A stretch of 64,000 nt of DNA, taken from NCBI RefSeq assembly GCF_025515275.1, contig NZ_JAOPFU010000001.1:1-64000 (forward strand). Direction: 5' to 3'. Positions 38,224 to 46,067 of the stretch are shown here, in pieces. The stretch comes from Catenovulum sp. 2E275 (GTDB taxonomy: Bacteria; Pseudomonadota; Gammaproteobacteria; Enterobacterales; Alteromonadaceae). Both the position numbers and the translations under genes were made by a program. The first letter of the stretch is position 1. Each line of letters begins with the position of its first letter. Under the pieces are notes generated by a model that did no database searches, was not told the origin of the DNA, and saw only the letters and a program-made list of their open reading frames with translations.

Positions 38224-39462
38224 GTGTCAGCATTAATTAAAACACTTCTCAGCTTTGGACCGGCATTTTTAGCCATAGGTTACACAATAGGTACCGGCAG
38301 TGTTACAGCTATGATAGTTGCAGGTAGCACATTTGGTATGCAATTACTTTGGGTTTTACTATTAAGTTGTTTATTTTCAGGAGCGCTGATTTATGCCTAC
38401 GGAAATTTTGCATTAGTCACTAACGAAACAGCACTTTATAGTTTCAAAAAACATCTAAAATTTGGTAAACCGATTGCTATTTTGATTATTGTTGGCGTTA
38501 GTTTCGGCCAATGGAATTCATTAATTGGCATATTAGGGATTTCAGCCAACATTATCTTTGAAATGATAGCAATGTACTTTCCGGCTGTTATAGCGCATAA
38601 ATATCCTGTCGTAATAGCCATTGCTGCGATTGTAATTGGTATTATGTATGCAATTTTATTAATTGGAAAATATTCACTTTTTGAAAAAGTGCTCGTTATC
38701 TTTGTCTCCTGTATGGGATTATCTTTTGTATTATCTTTATTTGTTGTTCACCCCCTGCCATCAGAAGTAATAAAAGGGTTAATGCCAGTCATCCCTGATG
38801 TTGAAGGCGGCAAAATGATGGTGGCAGCATTTGTAGGCACAACAATGGCTGCCGCAACTTTTTTGTCTCGTCCTTTGTTTATTCAAGGCAAAGGCTGGGG
38901 CATGAATGATAGACATCAGCAGAAAAAAGATGCAATTCTTGCTTCTGTCTTGGTCTTTTTTATCAGCGCTTCCGTAATGGCTGTTGCATCTGGTGCATTA
39001 TTCCATAATGGACAAAGAGTGACCGAAGTATTAGATATGGTTAATGCGTTAGAACCAATAGCAGGTAAAACAGCTTTAACTGTATTCTTTTTTGGTACTT
39101 TGGCTGCTGGCTTATCTTCGGTTTTCCCTTGTATGTTAATTGCCCCTCTGTTAATTGAAGATTATCGCTCAGGTAAGTTAGATACTCAGTCAAAACAGTT
39201 TAGAATCATTACTGGGATTGCAGCTGTGTGCGCATTAACTATCCCAGTGTTAGGTTTTAACCCCATAAAAGGCCAATTATTAACACAAGTATTTAATGTA
39301 TTTGTTTTACCATTGGTGGTATTTAGCATTATTTTAATGATTAATAACAAACAGCTAATGAAAGAGTATAAAGCTGGATATCTGCTTAATTTTATTTTAG
39401 GACTCGCCTTTTTATTTTCAATCATGATCTCTTATAACGGCGTATTAGCTTTAGTTGAATAA
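38224..39462 (+). CDS. Nramp-fold transporter lacking the metal-binding motif
   Basis: A membrane protein of about 412 residues with some 11 helices and clear overall similarity to Nramp transporters. Helix 1 reads FGPAFLAIGYTIGTGSVTAMIVAG, where classical Nramp has DPGN at the GTGS position. Helix 6 reads GTTMAAATFL, where MPHN is usual. The aspartate, asparagine and histidine of the metal site are therefore absent. It probably does not carry Mn or Fe; an organic acid or sugar acid linked to the next gene, gluconokinase, is an inference. The ATG at 38194 is open, but AGGGGA precedes the GTG at 38224, which gives the better start. Confidence 0.8.
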   Translation: MSALIKTLLSFGPAFLAIGYTIGTGSVTAMIVAGSTFGMQLLWVLLLSCLFSGALIYAYGNFALVTNETALYSFKKHLKFGKPIAILIIVGVSFGQWNSLIGILGISANIIFEMIAMYFPAVIAHKYPVVIAIAAIVIGIMYAILLIGKYSLFEKVLVIFVSCMGLSFVLSLFVVHPLPSEVIKGLMPVIPDVEGGKMMVAAFVGTTMAAATFLSRPLFIQGKGWGMNDRHQQKKDAILASVLVFFISASVMAVASGALFHNGQRVTEVLDMVNALEPIAGKTALTVFFFGTLAAGLSSVFPCMLIAPLLIEDYRSGKLDTQSKQFRIITGIAAVCALTIPVLGFNPIKGQLLTQVFNVFVLPLVVFSIILMINNKQLMKEYKAGYLLNFILGLAFLFSIMISYNGVLALVE

Positions 39463-39477
39463 ATAGGATAAGCACAG

Positions 39478-39966
39478 ATGATCTTAATTATAGGCGGGGT
39501 ATCCGGTACCGGAAAGTCAACCATCGGCCAGCTATTAGCTAATCGCTTAAACCTGCCATTTTATGATGCGGATGATTTTCATCCGCATGCTAATCTATTA
39601 AAAATGAATAAGGGAATTCCACTTAACGACTCTGACCGCCAACCCTGGCTTGAAACTTTATCAAGCCAAATATCTGTTTGGGCGAAAGATGAAGGCGCTG
39701 TTTTGGCTTGCTCTGCGCTTAAACAAAGTTACCGGCAAACGCTTTCTTCTCAATGCCGTCAACAGATTAACTGGGTGATGCTAAATGGTTCAAAACAACT
39801 GTTAATGCAAAGGTTGAAAAACCGCAAAGGACATTTTTTTAAACCCGCGTTATTAACATCTCAACTTGACACACTAGAGTTACCAGAATATGGGCTCGTG
39901 ATGGATATTGCGCAGCAGCCTGAAGTGATCATCAATCAAATTGTAGATAGCTTAAATGAGAAATAA
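39478..39966 (+). CDS. gntK: Gluconokinase
   Basis: A 162-residue P-loop kinase that phosphorylates gluconate. Motifs are complete: GVSGTGKSTIG, YDADDFHPHANLLKMNKGIPLNDSDRQPWL, ACSALKQSYR and RKGHFFKPALLTSQLDTLE. It is 15 bases after the Nramp-like gene, so the two are probably one functional pair. Gluconate is not an intermediate of alginate breakdown, so either another aldonate is used in parallel or the enzyme has a related substrate. AGGA precedes the start. Confidence 0.92.
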   Translation: MILIIGGVSGTGKSTIGQLLANRLNLPFYDADDFHPHANLLKMNKGIPLNDSDRQPWLETLSSQISVWAKDEGAVLACSALKQSYRQTLSSQCRQQINWVMLNGSKQLLMQRLKNRKGHFFKPALLTSQLDTLELPEYGLVMDIAQQPEVIINQIVDSLNEK

Positions 39967-40028
39967 ATCAGCGGTATAAAGTGGGATTTAAGCTAACTTC
40001 TAATCAAGAGTTAAAGTGGAAGTTAAGT

Positions 40029-40066
40029 AAAAAAGAAGCCGGTAATATATTTACTGGCTTCTTTTT
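40029..40066. terminator. Bidirectional terminator between gntK and kdgF
   Basis: AAAAAAGAAGCC-G-GTAA pairs with TTAC-T-GGCTTCTTTTT, with A-runs and T-runs flanking the stem on both sides. It serves two convergent genes. Confidence 0.85.
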
Positions 40067-40070
40067 AAGA

Positions 40071-40418
40071 TTAAAGATCGTCAACAAAGTCTTCACGCGC
40101 AGGACTAAACGTATCAATCAAAATGCCACCCGTTGGGCATGTTGCACCATGATCGGCATAAGGTGGAATAAAACAGCTATCACCAGCTTTTAATATTTGC
40201 GTTACGCCGTCTATATTAAAATGGAACTCACCTTCTACTACATAAGTCACTTGAGAATGGCGATGTGCATGATTATAGCCAATAGCACCTTTATCAAACC
40301 AAATTTTAACAGCCATTAGCTCTTCGTTATAACCCAACATTTGACGTTTTAAACCACCACCAATATCTTCAATTGGCGTTTTATTGCCAAAAGAAAAGTG
40401 TTCACTCTGACTCATCAC
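40071..40418 (-). CDS. kdgF: KdgF-like cupin, unsaturated monouronate converter
   Basis: A 115-residue single-domain cupin. The metal ligands appear in HAHRHSQVTYVVEGE (two His and the Gln seen in KdgF) and PPYADHGA. KdgF turns the cyclic unsaturated uronate left by alginate and pectin lyases into the open-chain keto form, which a DEH reductase then uses. It lies 234 bases after the reductase gene at 40653-41531 on the same strand, with a hairpin between. The cupin fold is certain; the KdgF assignment relies on length, ligand pattern and context. Confidence 0.85.
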   Translation of the reverse strand: MMSQSEHFSFGNKTPIEDIGGGLKRQMLGYNEELMAVKIWFDKGAIGYNHAHRHSQVTYVVEGEFHFNIDGVTQILKAGDSCFIPPYADHGATCPTGGILIDTFSPAREDFVDDL

Positions 40419-40564
40419 TAAACCCTATAAAATTGATTAACCCGAATTCAGATAAACCTTTTCAACCAACTATTTAAATATATTAAATCCTGTTAATAAG
40501 CAATATAGCCTATCTAAAAGGCTTGAGCACTGAACTCAAAATTAATGGATAACACAATAGAATG

Positions 40565-40595
40565 AGCGTATTTAATTGGTATATTTAAATACGCT
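40565..40595 (-). terminator. Hairpin between reductase and kdgF
   Basis: AGCGTATTTAA and TTAAATACGCT pair perfectly around nine bases, 58 bases after the reductase stop codon. There is no clear U-tract, so read-through to kdgF is possible. Confidence 0.55.
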
Positions 40596-40652
40596 TTCGA
40601 GATTGCAAATACAATTTTGTGCAACCGGTAGACAGCCACAACTAAAAATAAA

Positions 40653-41531
40653 TTACTGCTCTAGCTTTAAAAAGTAATCAAAAATTTCAGGCACATTGCC
40701 ATTACCTAAGCCCGATTCAACAGCGGCTTGTAGGTTAGCAGACGTACCTTCTGCAATTTGTGCTCTAGTACCTAAATCTTTAACCATTTCAAGAAAGTAA
40801 CCTAAGTCTTTATTAGCATTATTAATGGAGAAACCTAAATCACTTACCCCATCCACCGCATAGTTTTTACAAAAATGCATAAACGGAGAATTAGATGGTC
40901 CAGTCGACATGATTTCAAATAATTGCTTTCGATCAACTCCAGCTCGGTCTGCAACAGCAAAAGCTTGCGACATTGCAGTCACAGTCGTCATACCAATAAA
41001 GTTATTAATTAATTTAGTAGTGTGACCCGAACCTAAAGCACCCAAGTAAAACACATTTTCACCTTGCTGCTCTAAAACTGGTTTAACTTTTTCAAATATA
41101 GCTAAATCACCTGATGCCATAATATTAAGTAAACCATCTTTGGCATGTGCAGGAGTACGCCCTAGCGGAGCATCAATCATGCCAGCACCTTTTTGAGCTA
41201 AATCAGCACCAATTCTACGAGTAGAAGCTGGAATAGAAGTCCCAAAATCAACAACGACAGCACCTTCTTTGATACCCGCTAAAATACCCTCTTCACCATA
41301 AATTACTTTCTCAACTACATTAGATGTTGTTAGACAAAGCATTATAATATCGCTTGCTTGAGCAAGTTCTTTGGCTGTCTTAGCTTCGGTTGCACCACGT
41401 GCAACAATTTCTGCAACAGCATCTTTATTCAGATCCATTACAACTGGCTTAAAACCTTTATTTTGTAAGTTTTGAACCATGTTGCTGCCCATAAGGCCAA
41501 GACCAATGAAACCTATAGTTGGTTTTGCCAT
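40653..41531 (-). CDS. Beta-hydroxyacid dehydrogenase family, DehR-like reductase
   Basis: A 292-residue member of the 3-hydroxyisobutyrate dehydrogenase / tartronate semialdehyde reductase family. It has the NAD(P) motif GFIGLGLMGSNM, the catalytic lysine in GSGHTTKLINNF, and a C-terminal helix bundle. At the substrate site it reads DAPLGRTPAHAKDG, where GarR and HIBDH have APVSGG, so the substrate differs. The Vibrio splendidus DEH reductase DehR belongs to this family, which makes DEH to KDG reduction the best guess. The regulon motif ATTGTAAGTCAAT lies upstream at 41675-41687. It is the third reductase candidate in the locus. Confidence 0.83.
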   Translation of the reverse strand: MAKPTIGFIGLGLMGSNMVQNLQNKGFKPVVMDLNKDAVAEIVARGATEAKTAKELAQASDIIMLCLTTSNVVEKVIYGEEGILAGIKEGAVVVDFGTSIPASTRRIGADLAQKGAGMIDAPLGRTPAHAKDGLLNIMASGDLAIFEKVKPVLEQQGENVFYLGALGSGHTTKLINNFIGMTTVTAMSQAFAVADRAGVDRKQLFEIMSTGPSNSPFMHFCKNYAVDGVSDLGFSINNANKDLGYFLEMVKDLGTRAQIAEGTSANLQAAVESGLGNGNVPEIFDYFLKLEQ

Positions 41532-41988
41532 GTTAAACTCCTAAGTCAATTAGCAAATTTTTATCTGGGTCTTAAATTATTTATCTACAGTTGCTTTGAC
41601 ACGAATGCCTTACCCCACCGTAAAATAACCCAACACAAAAAATACTAACCAAACAAAACAAAATTGTCAATCACATTGTAAGTCAATCAAAAATAAATCC
41701 GTAATACAAAAAATATTGAGTTTATTTTTATGATTAGCTTTTGTTTAACCTATATTTTTTGATTTAAAATAAACGCTAGCGTTGCTTATCCATGTAAGAA
41801 ACTTATTTTTATATAGTTTTTTTGGTGAAAGAGGATGAATACCAAGTTGGTGATAGGTTGGATAGTTTCAAACTTTAAAATGATAAAAATCAAATTAATT
41901 GTAAAACAACAATAGAATAAAAACGAAACTAAGATTGACAGGTTCGCAACTTACTTACGAACCTGTCAATTAATTAATAGCAAAAGCT
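41532..41988 (-). promoter_or_regulatory. Control region of the DehR-like gene
   Basis: No gene was found in this A/T-rich stretch. It holds ATTGTAAGTCAAT at 41675-41687 and GTAATACAAA at 41701-41710, which fit the alginate regulon motif. It also holds the 12-base palindrome AACGCTAGCGTT at 41772-41783, which looks more like a LacI-family half-site pair. The PL7 terminator lies at 41934-41970. Confidence 0.5.
41934..41970 (-). terminator. Hairpin terminator after the double-module PL7
   Basis: ATTGACAGGTTCG and CGAACCTGTCAAT pair perfectly around 11 bases, 18 bases after the stop codon, with a T-rich stretch further downstream on the minus strand. Confidence 0.7.
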
Positions 41989-43731
41989 TTAGTTATGAGT
42001 TTGTTCTAAAGCATAAAAAGTGGCTTGTACATAATCACTGCCGTTACCAGTATTATTTTGATTATAAACACCAGCTTTGAAATACATCCAATCATCTGCA
42101 TCATCATAGCCGCTGTTATTCATATCAACTGTTTCCGTTACCGTAGGTTTACCCTCCCGTAAGATTTTTACAGTCAATAAATTTCCAGTAACATTAATTT
42201 CATAGCTGAATTTTTCATTTAAGGATATACCATCAGCTGGATTTGACGCACTGCTACTTCGTGAACCAATCATCTCATACCATTGTTCGCTATTGCCATT
42301 ACCTGGCTCATGAGCAAAATAAATTGAGCCTTTACTGTTACCAGGAAGTTTACGATAATACAATCTAACCGGTTCATCATCTTCGGCATGAATTTGTCCA
42401 ATAATAACCCGACCAACCTGATCAGAATTACCTGTTGTAGTTACATAATTCACCGCAAGAGTAGCCTCTAAAGTCCCATCAACACCGCCAGCTGCATTTT
42501 TAGCAGAACTGGGCGCCGAGCTAAATACCCAATTATTTTCATTTACACCAGAAGTATCAATAGAGGTATTGCCTGCACGTAACATTTCACGTAATTCAGT
42601 TCGAGTATAGCTAGTATTAGTTGACGTTTTATAACCGTCTACCGGGCATTTAAACACCATGCCACCATCAGATCCGGTATAAAAATACGCACTACTTTGG
42701 TAACCACTATTTAGTTCATTTTCTTTAATACTATCGGCAGTACCACTATTGTCAGTATCAGTCGGCACACTCAAATACCATCTGGACAAATCAAAATTTT
42801 CAGAAGGTGCTTTAGTTGGGTCTAAATCCGAATTGCCTCCGCTATTGCTATTTTCCTGCCCAAAAACTTTAACTTCCGTAATATTAGTCCAGCTACTACC
42901 TGCACTATTAGAAAATGTTTTAATACGAATTTGCTGAGCATCGATATCTGTAATGTCAAACAATTCAATATTAGTAGTATTTCCACTACTCACATCGTCA
43001 AATACTTTAGTCCAGCTACCACTTGTACCTGGTCTTGCATAGACTTCAAAAGTATAAACTCTTGAATCTCCCTGTCCCCATGCAATACCAAGCTGTGTGA
43101 TAGGTGTAGTTTCATTTAACTCAACGGTTAGATTGACAGGGGATCCAGCCCCAGCCCACCTTGAAGCCCAATTGGTATTATTGTCTATCACATTAGTTGC
43201 AGGATAACTGCCATGACCACTGCCATCATCAAAAGCATTATTAATTGTCAGCTCACCATTACCAGCTTCATCATAGAGTTCAACTTCTTTTATATTGGTC
43301 CAGCTACTACCTGCACTATTACCAAAAGTTTTAATTCTCACTTGTTGAACATTAGTGTCAGGAATATCATATACTTCAAAACTTTCGGTATTACCTGAAC
43401 TGTAACCATCATAAACTTTGTTCCAACTACCAGAACTCTCAGCCCGAGTCCAAATTTCAAACTCATAACTTTGGTTGTCTCCCAACCCCCAAGCGATTCC
43501 GACTTTTGAAACTGTTTTAACTGAACCTATATTAAGTTGTAAATTAACAGGAGAACCTGACGCAGCCCAGCGGGATGACCAACTCAAACTACCATCAAGT
43601 ACATTTGATGCAGGGTAATTAGCATGGCTGCCACCCCAGTCTTCTGCACTGTCAATATTAATCGTTCCGGCTTGCGTCATGGCACTAAAAGCAAACCCAG
43701 AAACAAGCATCAATAGATTTGATATTTTCAA
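41989..43731 (-). CDS. PL7 alginate lyase with two F5/8-type C modules
   Basis: A 580-residue secreted lyase. The signal peptide ends at MTQAG. Two discoidin-like modules (about 23-155 and 156-297) are near copies: both contain QRIK/QQIRIKTF-type strands and the same NSAGSSWTNI end. After a short Ser/Asn/Gly linker the PL7 domain (about 305-580) carries RTELREML, VIIGQIHAEDDEP and YFKAGVYNQN, plus the calcium-loop-like DTDNSGTADSIKE. No lipobox is present, so it may be released or stay periplasmic, unlike the other two PL7 proteins. It is divergent from the unrecognised secreted protein, with regulon motifs between. Confidence 0.93.
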   Translation of the reverse strand: MKISNLLMLVSGFAFSAMTQAGTINIDSAEDWGGSHANYPASNVLDGSLSWSSRWAASGSPVNLQLNIGSVKTVSKVGIAWGLGDNQSYEFEIWTRAESSGSWNKVYDGYSSGNTESFEVYDIPDTNVQQVRIKTFGNSAGSSWTNIKEVELYDEAGNGELTINNAFDDGSGHGSYPATNVIDNNTNWASRWAGAGSPVNLTVELNETTPITQLGIAWGQGDSRVYTFEVYARPGTSGSWTKVFDDVSSGNTTNIELFDITDIDAQQIRIKTFSNSAGSSWTNITEVKVFGQENSNSGGNSDLDPTKAPSENFDLSRWYLSVPTDTDNSGTADSIKENELNSGYQSSAYFYTGSDGGMVFKCPVDGYKTSTNTSYTRTELREMLRAGNTSIDTSGVNENNWVFSSAPSSAKNAAGGVDGTLEATLAVNYVTTTGNSDQVGRVIIGQIHAEDDEPVRLYYRKLPGNSKGSIYFAHEPGNGNSEQWYEMIGSRSSSASNPADGISLNEKFSYEINVTGNLLTVKILREGKPTVTETVDMNNSGYDDADDWMYFKAGVYNQNNTGNGSDYVQATFYALEQTHN

Positions 43732-44048
43732 TTTAAATTTCCTTCATTTAATTAATCTTAATCCACTCAATTTTCGATTTACAAAAAAACGAAACATTGC
43801 AATACAAAAAAACAAACAAAATGTATTACATCAATTCAGTAATTTAGTTTAAAAAGTTAAAATATCAAATAAAAAGTCAAATAAAATTAACCAAAACACA
43901 CAACTAAATTAATAAAATAAAAACAACAAAAATCCATAAAATGCTGTTTTATAATTAAAAATAAAAACAACAAAATGTTTAACAAAAATAAATTGAAAAC
44001 TTACAATAAGACTTACAATGTGACAATCAACGACAAACAAGGGTTATT
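43732..44048. promoter_or_regulatory. Divergent control region, PL7 and secreted protein
   Basis: On the PL7 side lie TTGCAATACAA at 43797-43807 and the perfect palindrome ATGTATTACAT at 43821-43831. On the other side ACTTACAATAAG and ACTTACAATGTG form a tandem repeat at 43999-44022. The centre is A/T-rich and without a gene. The motif places both genes in the alginate regulon. Confidence 0.6.
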
Positions 44049-44888
44049 ATGAAGCTTTTAAAAAAATTTTGGATTAGTCTACTTTTTTCTCAAATTAGCG
44101 GAGCGTATGGTAATGATTGGATTAAGATAGATACTTTTGAAGAATCAGAAAATATTCATAGCTGGCATCAGATTGACACTAAAAACGAAACTAGGCCTTT
44201 TATTAATAATCCTCAGATCACCGAAATAAAAACAGAAAACGCCAACAATAAATATTTACTCAAAAAACCAGCAGAAAATGGCGTGATCGGTAACAGAAAA
44301 GCACTCACTTTCAAGAAGTTGCCCATGCCTGTACAAGTAGGGGAAATTTACACATTTTATACTAGAATAAATGTCGAGTCTTTTCCAAATAACCATGCTT
44401 TTGGGCTTAGTAATTTAGACAAACAAGGCATAATAAACCATGACTACAACGCTTTTGAACCTACCTTGAGAGTAACAGATAAAACTGAGTCTTCGGGGTT
44501 AGTCAATACAGGAGCGCTTATGGTAAAAACAGATCAAGGTTACGCTAATATAATCAATCCAGTTAGCCAAAAATCGGCCAAACCGTTGCAAACTAACACT
44601 TGGTATGAAATTTGGTATATCGTTAATAACTCCCCCAAATCGCAAGGGGGGCAGACTTATGACGTGTTTATGAAAGGTGGTGCAGAGTTTCCAAATCAAA
44701 CCCAAGTTTATCATCAAGCAACATTTAGGATGAAGCGAGAACAAACTTTAACCCACTTTTTGATGAATTGTAATACAGGTCCTCATAATGCCCCGTATGG
44801 AAATGGAGGATTAAAATATGATGATATTTTCATGGCGAGAGGTGTTAACCTACTCTCTCCAAAAGAATTAAATAATCAAAGTTTTTAG
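44049..44888 (+). CDS. Unrecognised secreted protein, jelly-roll-like, in the alginate regulon
   Basis: A 279-residue exported protein with a signal peptide ending near GAYG. I do not recognise the family. Alternating strands such as YTFYTRINVESF, AFGLSNLD, TWYEIWYIVNNS and TYDVFMKGG suggest a concanavalin-A-like or laminin-G-like beta sandwich. The last strand, GGLKYDDIFMARG, resembles the end of such domains, where a calcium or sugar site is often found. It could be a carbohydrate-binding protein or an undescribed lyase. AGGG precedes the ATG. Tandem regulon motifs lie 25-50 bases upstream, so it is probably induced with the alginate genes. Confidence 0.7.
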   Translation: MKLLKKFWISLLFSQISGAYGNDWIKIDTFEESENIHSWHQIDTKNETRPFINNPQITEIKTENANNKYLLKKPAENGVIGNRKALTFKKLPMPVQVGEIYTFYTRINVESFPNNHAFGLSNLDKQGIINHDYNAFEPTLRVTDKTESSGLVNTGALMVKTDQGYANIINPVSQKSAKPLQTNTWYEIWYIVNNSPKSQGGQTYDVFMKGGAEFPNQTQVYHQATFRMKREQTLTHFLMNCNTGPHNAPYGNGGLKYDDIFMARGVNLLSPKELNNQSF

Positions 44889-44910
44889 CTTGTTTTGTTA
44901 TTGCTTTTTT

Positions 44911-44950
44911 AAGTTAACATTGACTTTTATATAACTGTCAATGTTAACTT
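44911..44950 (+). promoter_or_regulatory. LysR-type palindromic operator
   Basis: AAGTTAACATTGAC and GTCAATGTTAACTT pair perfectly around 12 bases, 34 bases before the LysR gene. A close variant lies at 8872-8910 beside the LysR remnant. No U-tract follows, so an operator is more likely than a terminator, though it also lies 22 bases past the stop of the preceding gene. Confidence 0.65.
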
Positions 44951-44983
44951 GAAAATAGTATCCCTAAAGCGATAACTTAAAAA

Positions 44984-45904
44984 ATGAATATCGAGAATAA
45001 AGATTTTAATTTGCTATATTTATTTAGCGTCTTGTATGAAGAACGCAGTTTAACTAAAGCATCAAAAAGATTAAACCTAAGCCAACCCGCTTTAAGTCAT
45101 AAGCTCAATAAACTCAGAGATGAATTTTCAGATCAATTATTTGTCCGTACTGGGCGGGGTTTATCCCCGACACCAAAAGCAGACCAAATGGCTCTGGAGG
45201 TATGTGGTTTAGTTAAATCCATCGAGCAATTTTATCAACAGACAAAAGACCAAGATTTTTTTAATAAACCCGATAATATTCATATATTTACTACAGATTT
45301 CATTGAGCTGTTAATATTGCCAGAGCTAATTAAACGGGTAAGAAAAATGGCACCAAAAGTGAAAATTATCACCCGAAATACAGGTGGAGGCCTACCTCTA
45401 GATGCGTTTGAGCAGGGTAAATGCGATATTGCAATAGCAGGTTTTTATCAGGATTTACCTAACCATTATTATCGTCAAAATCTGGCAGAATATCAGTTTC
45501 ATGTTTTGTATTATAAAAATAACCCACACTGCCAAACTCAACTGGATCTAGAAACCTATATTAATAGTCAACATGTAGTAACCAGTTTAACTGGCGATTT
45601 AAATGGAGTAGTTGATAAAACATTAGCAAAAATGGGAAGGTCGCGTGAAGTTATTGCTGGTGCATCCAGCTTTTTAGTACTACCTCATGTTATTCGTAAT
45701 TCCACTTTAATGTTAACTTGCTTAACACCAATCGCTCGGCATGCTACTAGCCTTTATAATGATTTAGCTTGTCAACCACCCCCATTAAATTTGCCAACAG
45801 TACAAATGGAGCAAGTATGGCATCCAAGAACACAAACTGATCCTTTGCGTAAATGGATACGTAGCCAAATAAAAGAAATATTTGAAACTATTAAAATAAC
45901 CTAA
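44984..45904 (+). CDS. LysR-family transcriptional regulator
   Basis: A 306-residue regulator. The winged helix (about 8-65) has RSLTKASKRLNLSQPALSHKLNKLRDEFSDQLFVRTGRGLSPT, the standard LysR pattern. The effector domain (about 95-300) is type-2 periplasmic-binding-like. Its first 41 coding bases are repeated at 8949, next to the DJ-1/ene-reductase operon, where a similar operator lies. It may therefore control that operon in trans, and not alginate or xylan genes. No ribosome site is obvious before the ATG. Confidence 0.9.
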   Translation: MNIENKDFNLLYLFSVLYEERSLTKASKRLNLSQPALSHKLNKLRDEFSDQLFVRTGRGLSPTPKADQMALEVCGLVKSIEQFYQQTKDQDFFNKPDNIHIFTTDFIELLILPELIKRVRKMAPKVKIITRNTGGGLPLDAFEQGKCDIAIAGFYQDLPNHYYRQNLAEYQFHVLYYKNNPHCQTQLDLETYINSQHVVTSLTGDLNGVVDKTLAKMGRSREVIAGASSFLVLPHVIRNSTLMLTCLTPIARHATSLYNDLACQPPPLNLPTVQMEQVWHPRTQTDPLRKWIRSQIKEIFETIKIT

Positions 45905-46007
45905 ATTACGATAACCAGAATAATTACATGTAATATAAACTCATCCTAGCCATCAATATTTTTGAGTTAAAGTACTCACCCGCAAGGTAATTGAATTTAA
46001 TAGAGCT

Positions 46008-46047
46008 AAGCCAATAATGATTAAACTAGGCTAATAATTATTGGCTT
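46008..46047. terminator. Bidirectional hairpin after LysR and DUF1593 genes
   Basis: AAGCCAATAAT and ATTATTGGCTT pair perfectly around an 18-base loop. It stands between two convergent genes, 21 bases from the DUF1593 stop codon. Confidence 0.6.
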
Positions 46048-46067
46048 TAACATATAATTATCTGTAG

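Noticed and set aside
40565-40595. Hairpin between the DehR-like gene and kdgF considered as a riboswitch
   Set aside because: It is a simple stem without conserved riboswitch features and fits a weak terminator better.
44911-44950. Palindrome considered as the terminator of the secreted-protein gene
   Set aside because: No U-tract follows on either strand, and a variant recurs beside the LysR remnant where no such gene ends, so an operator is more likely.
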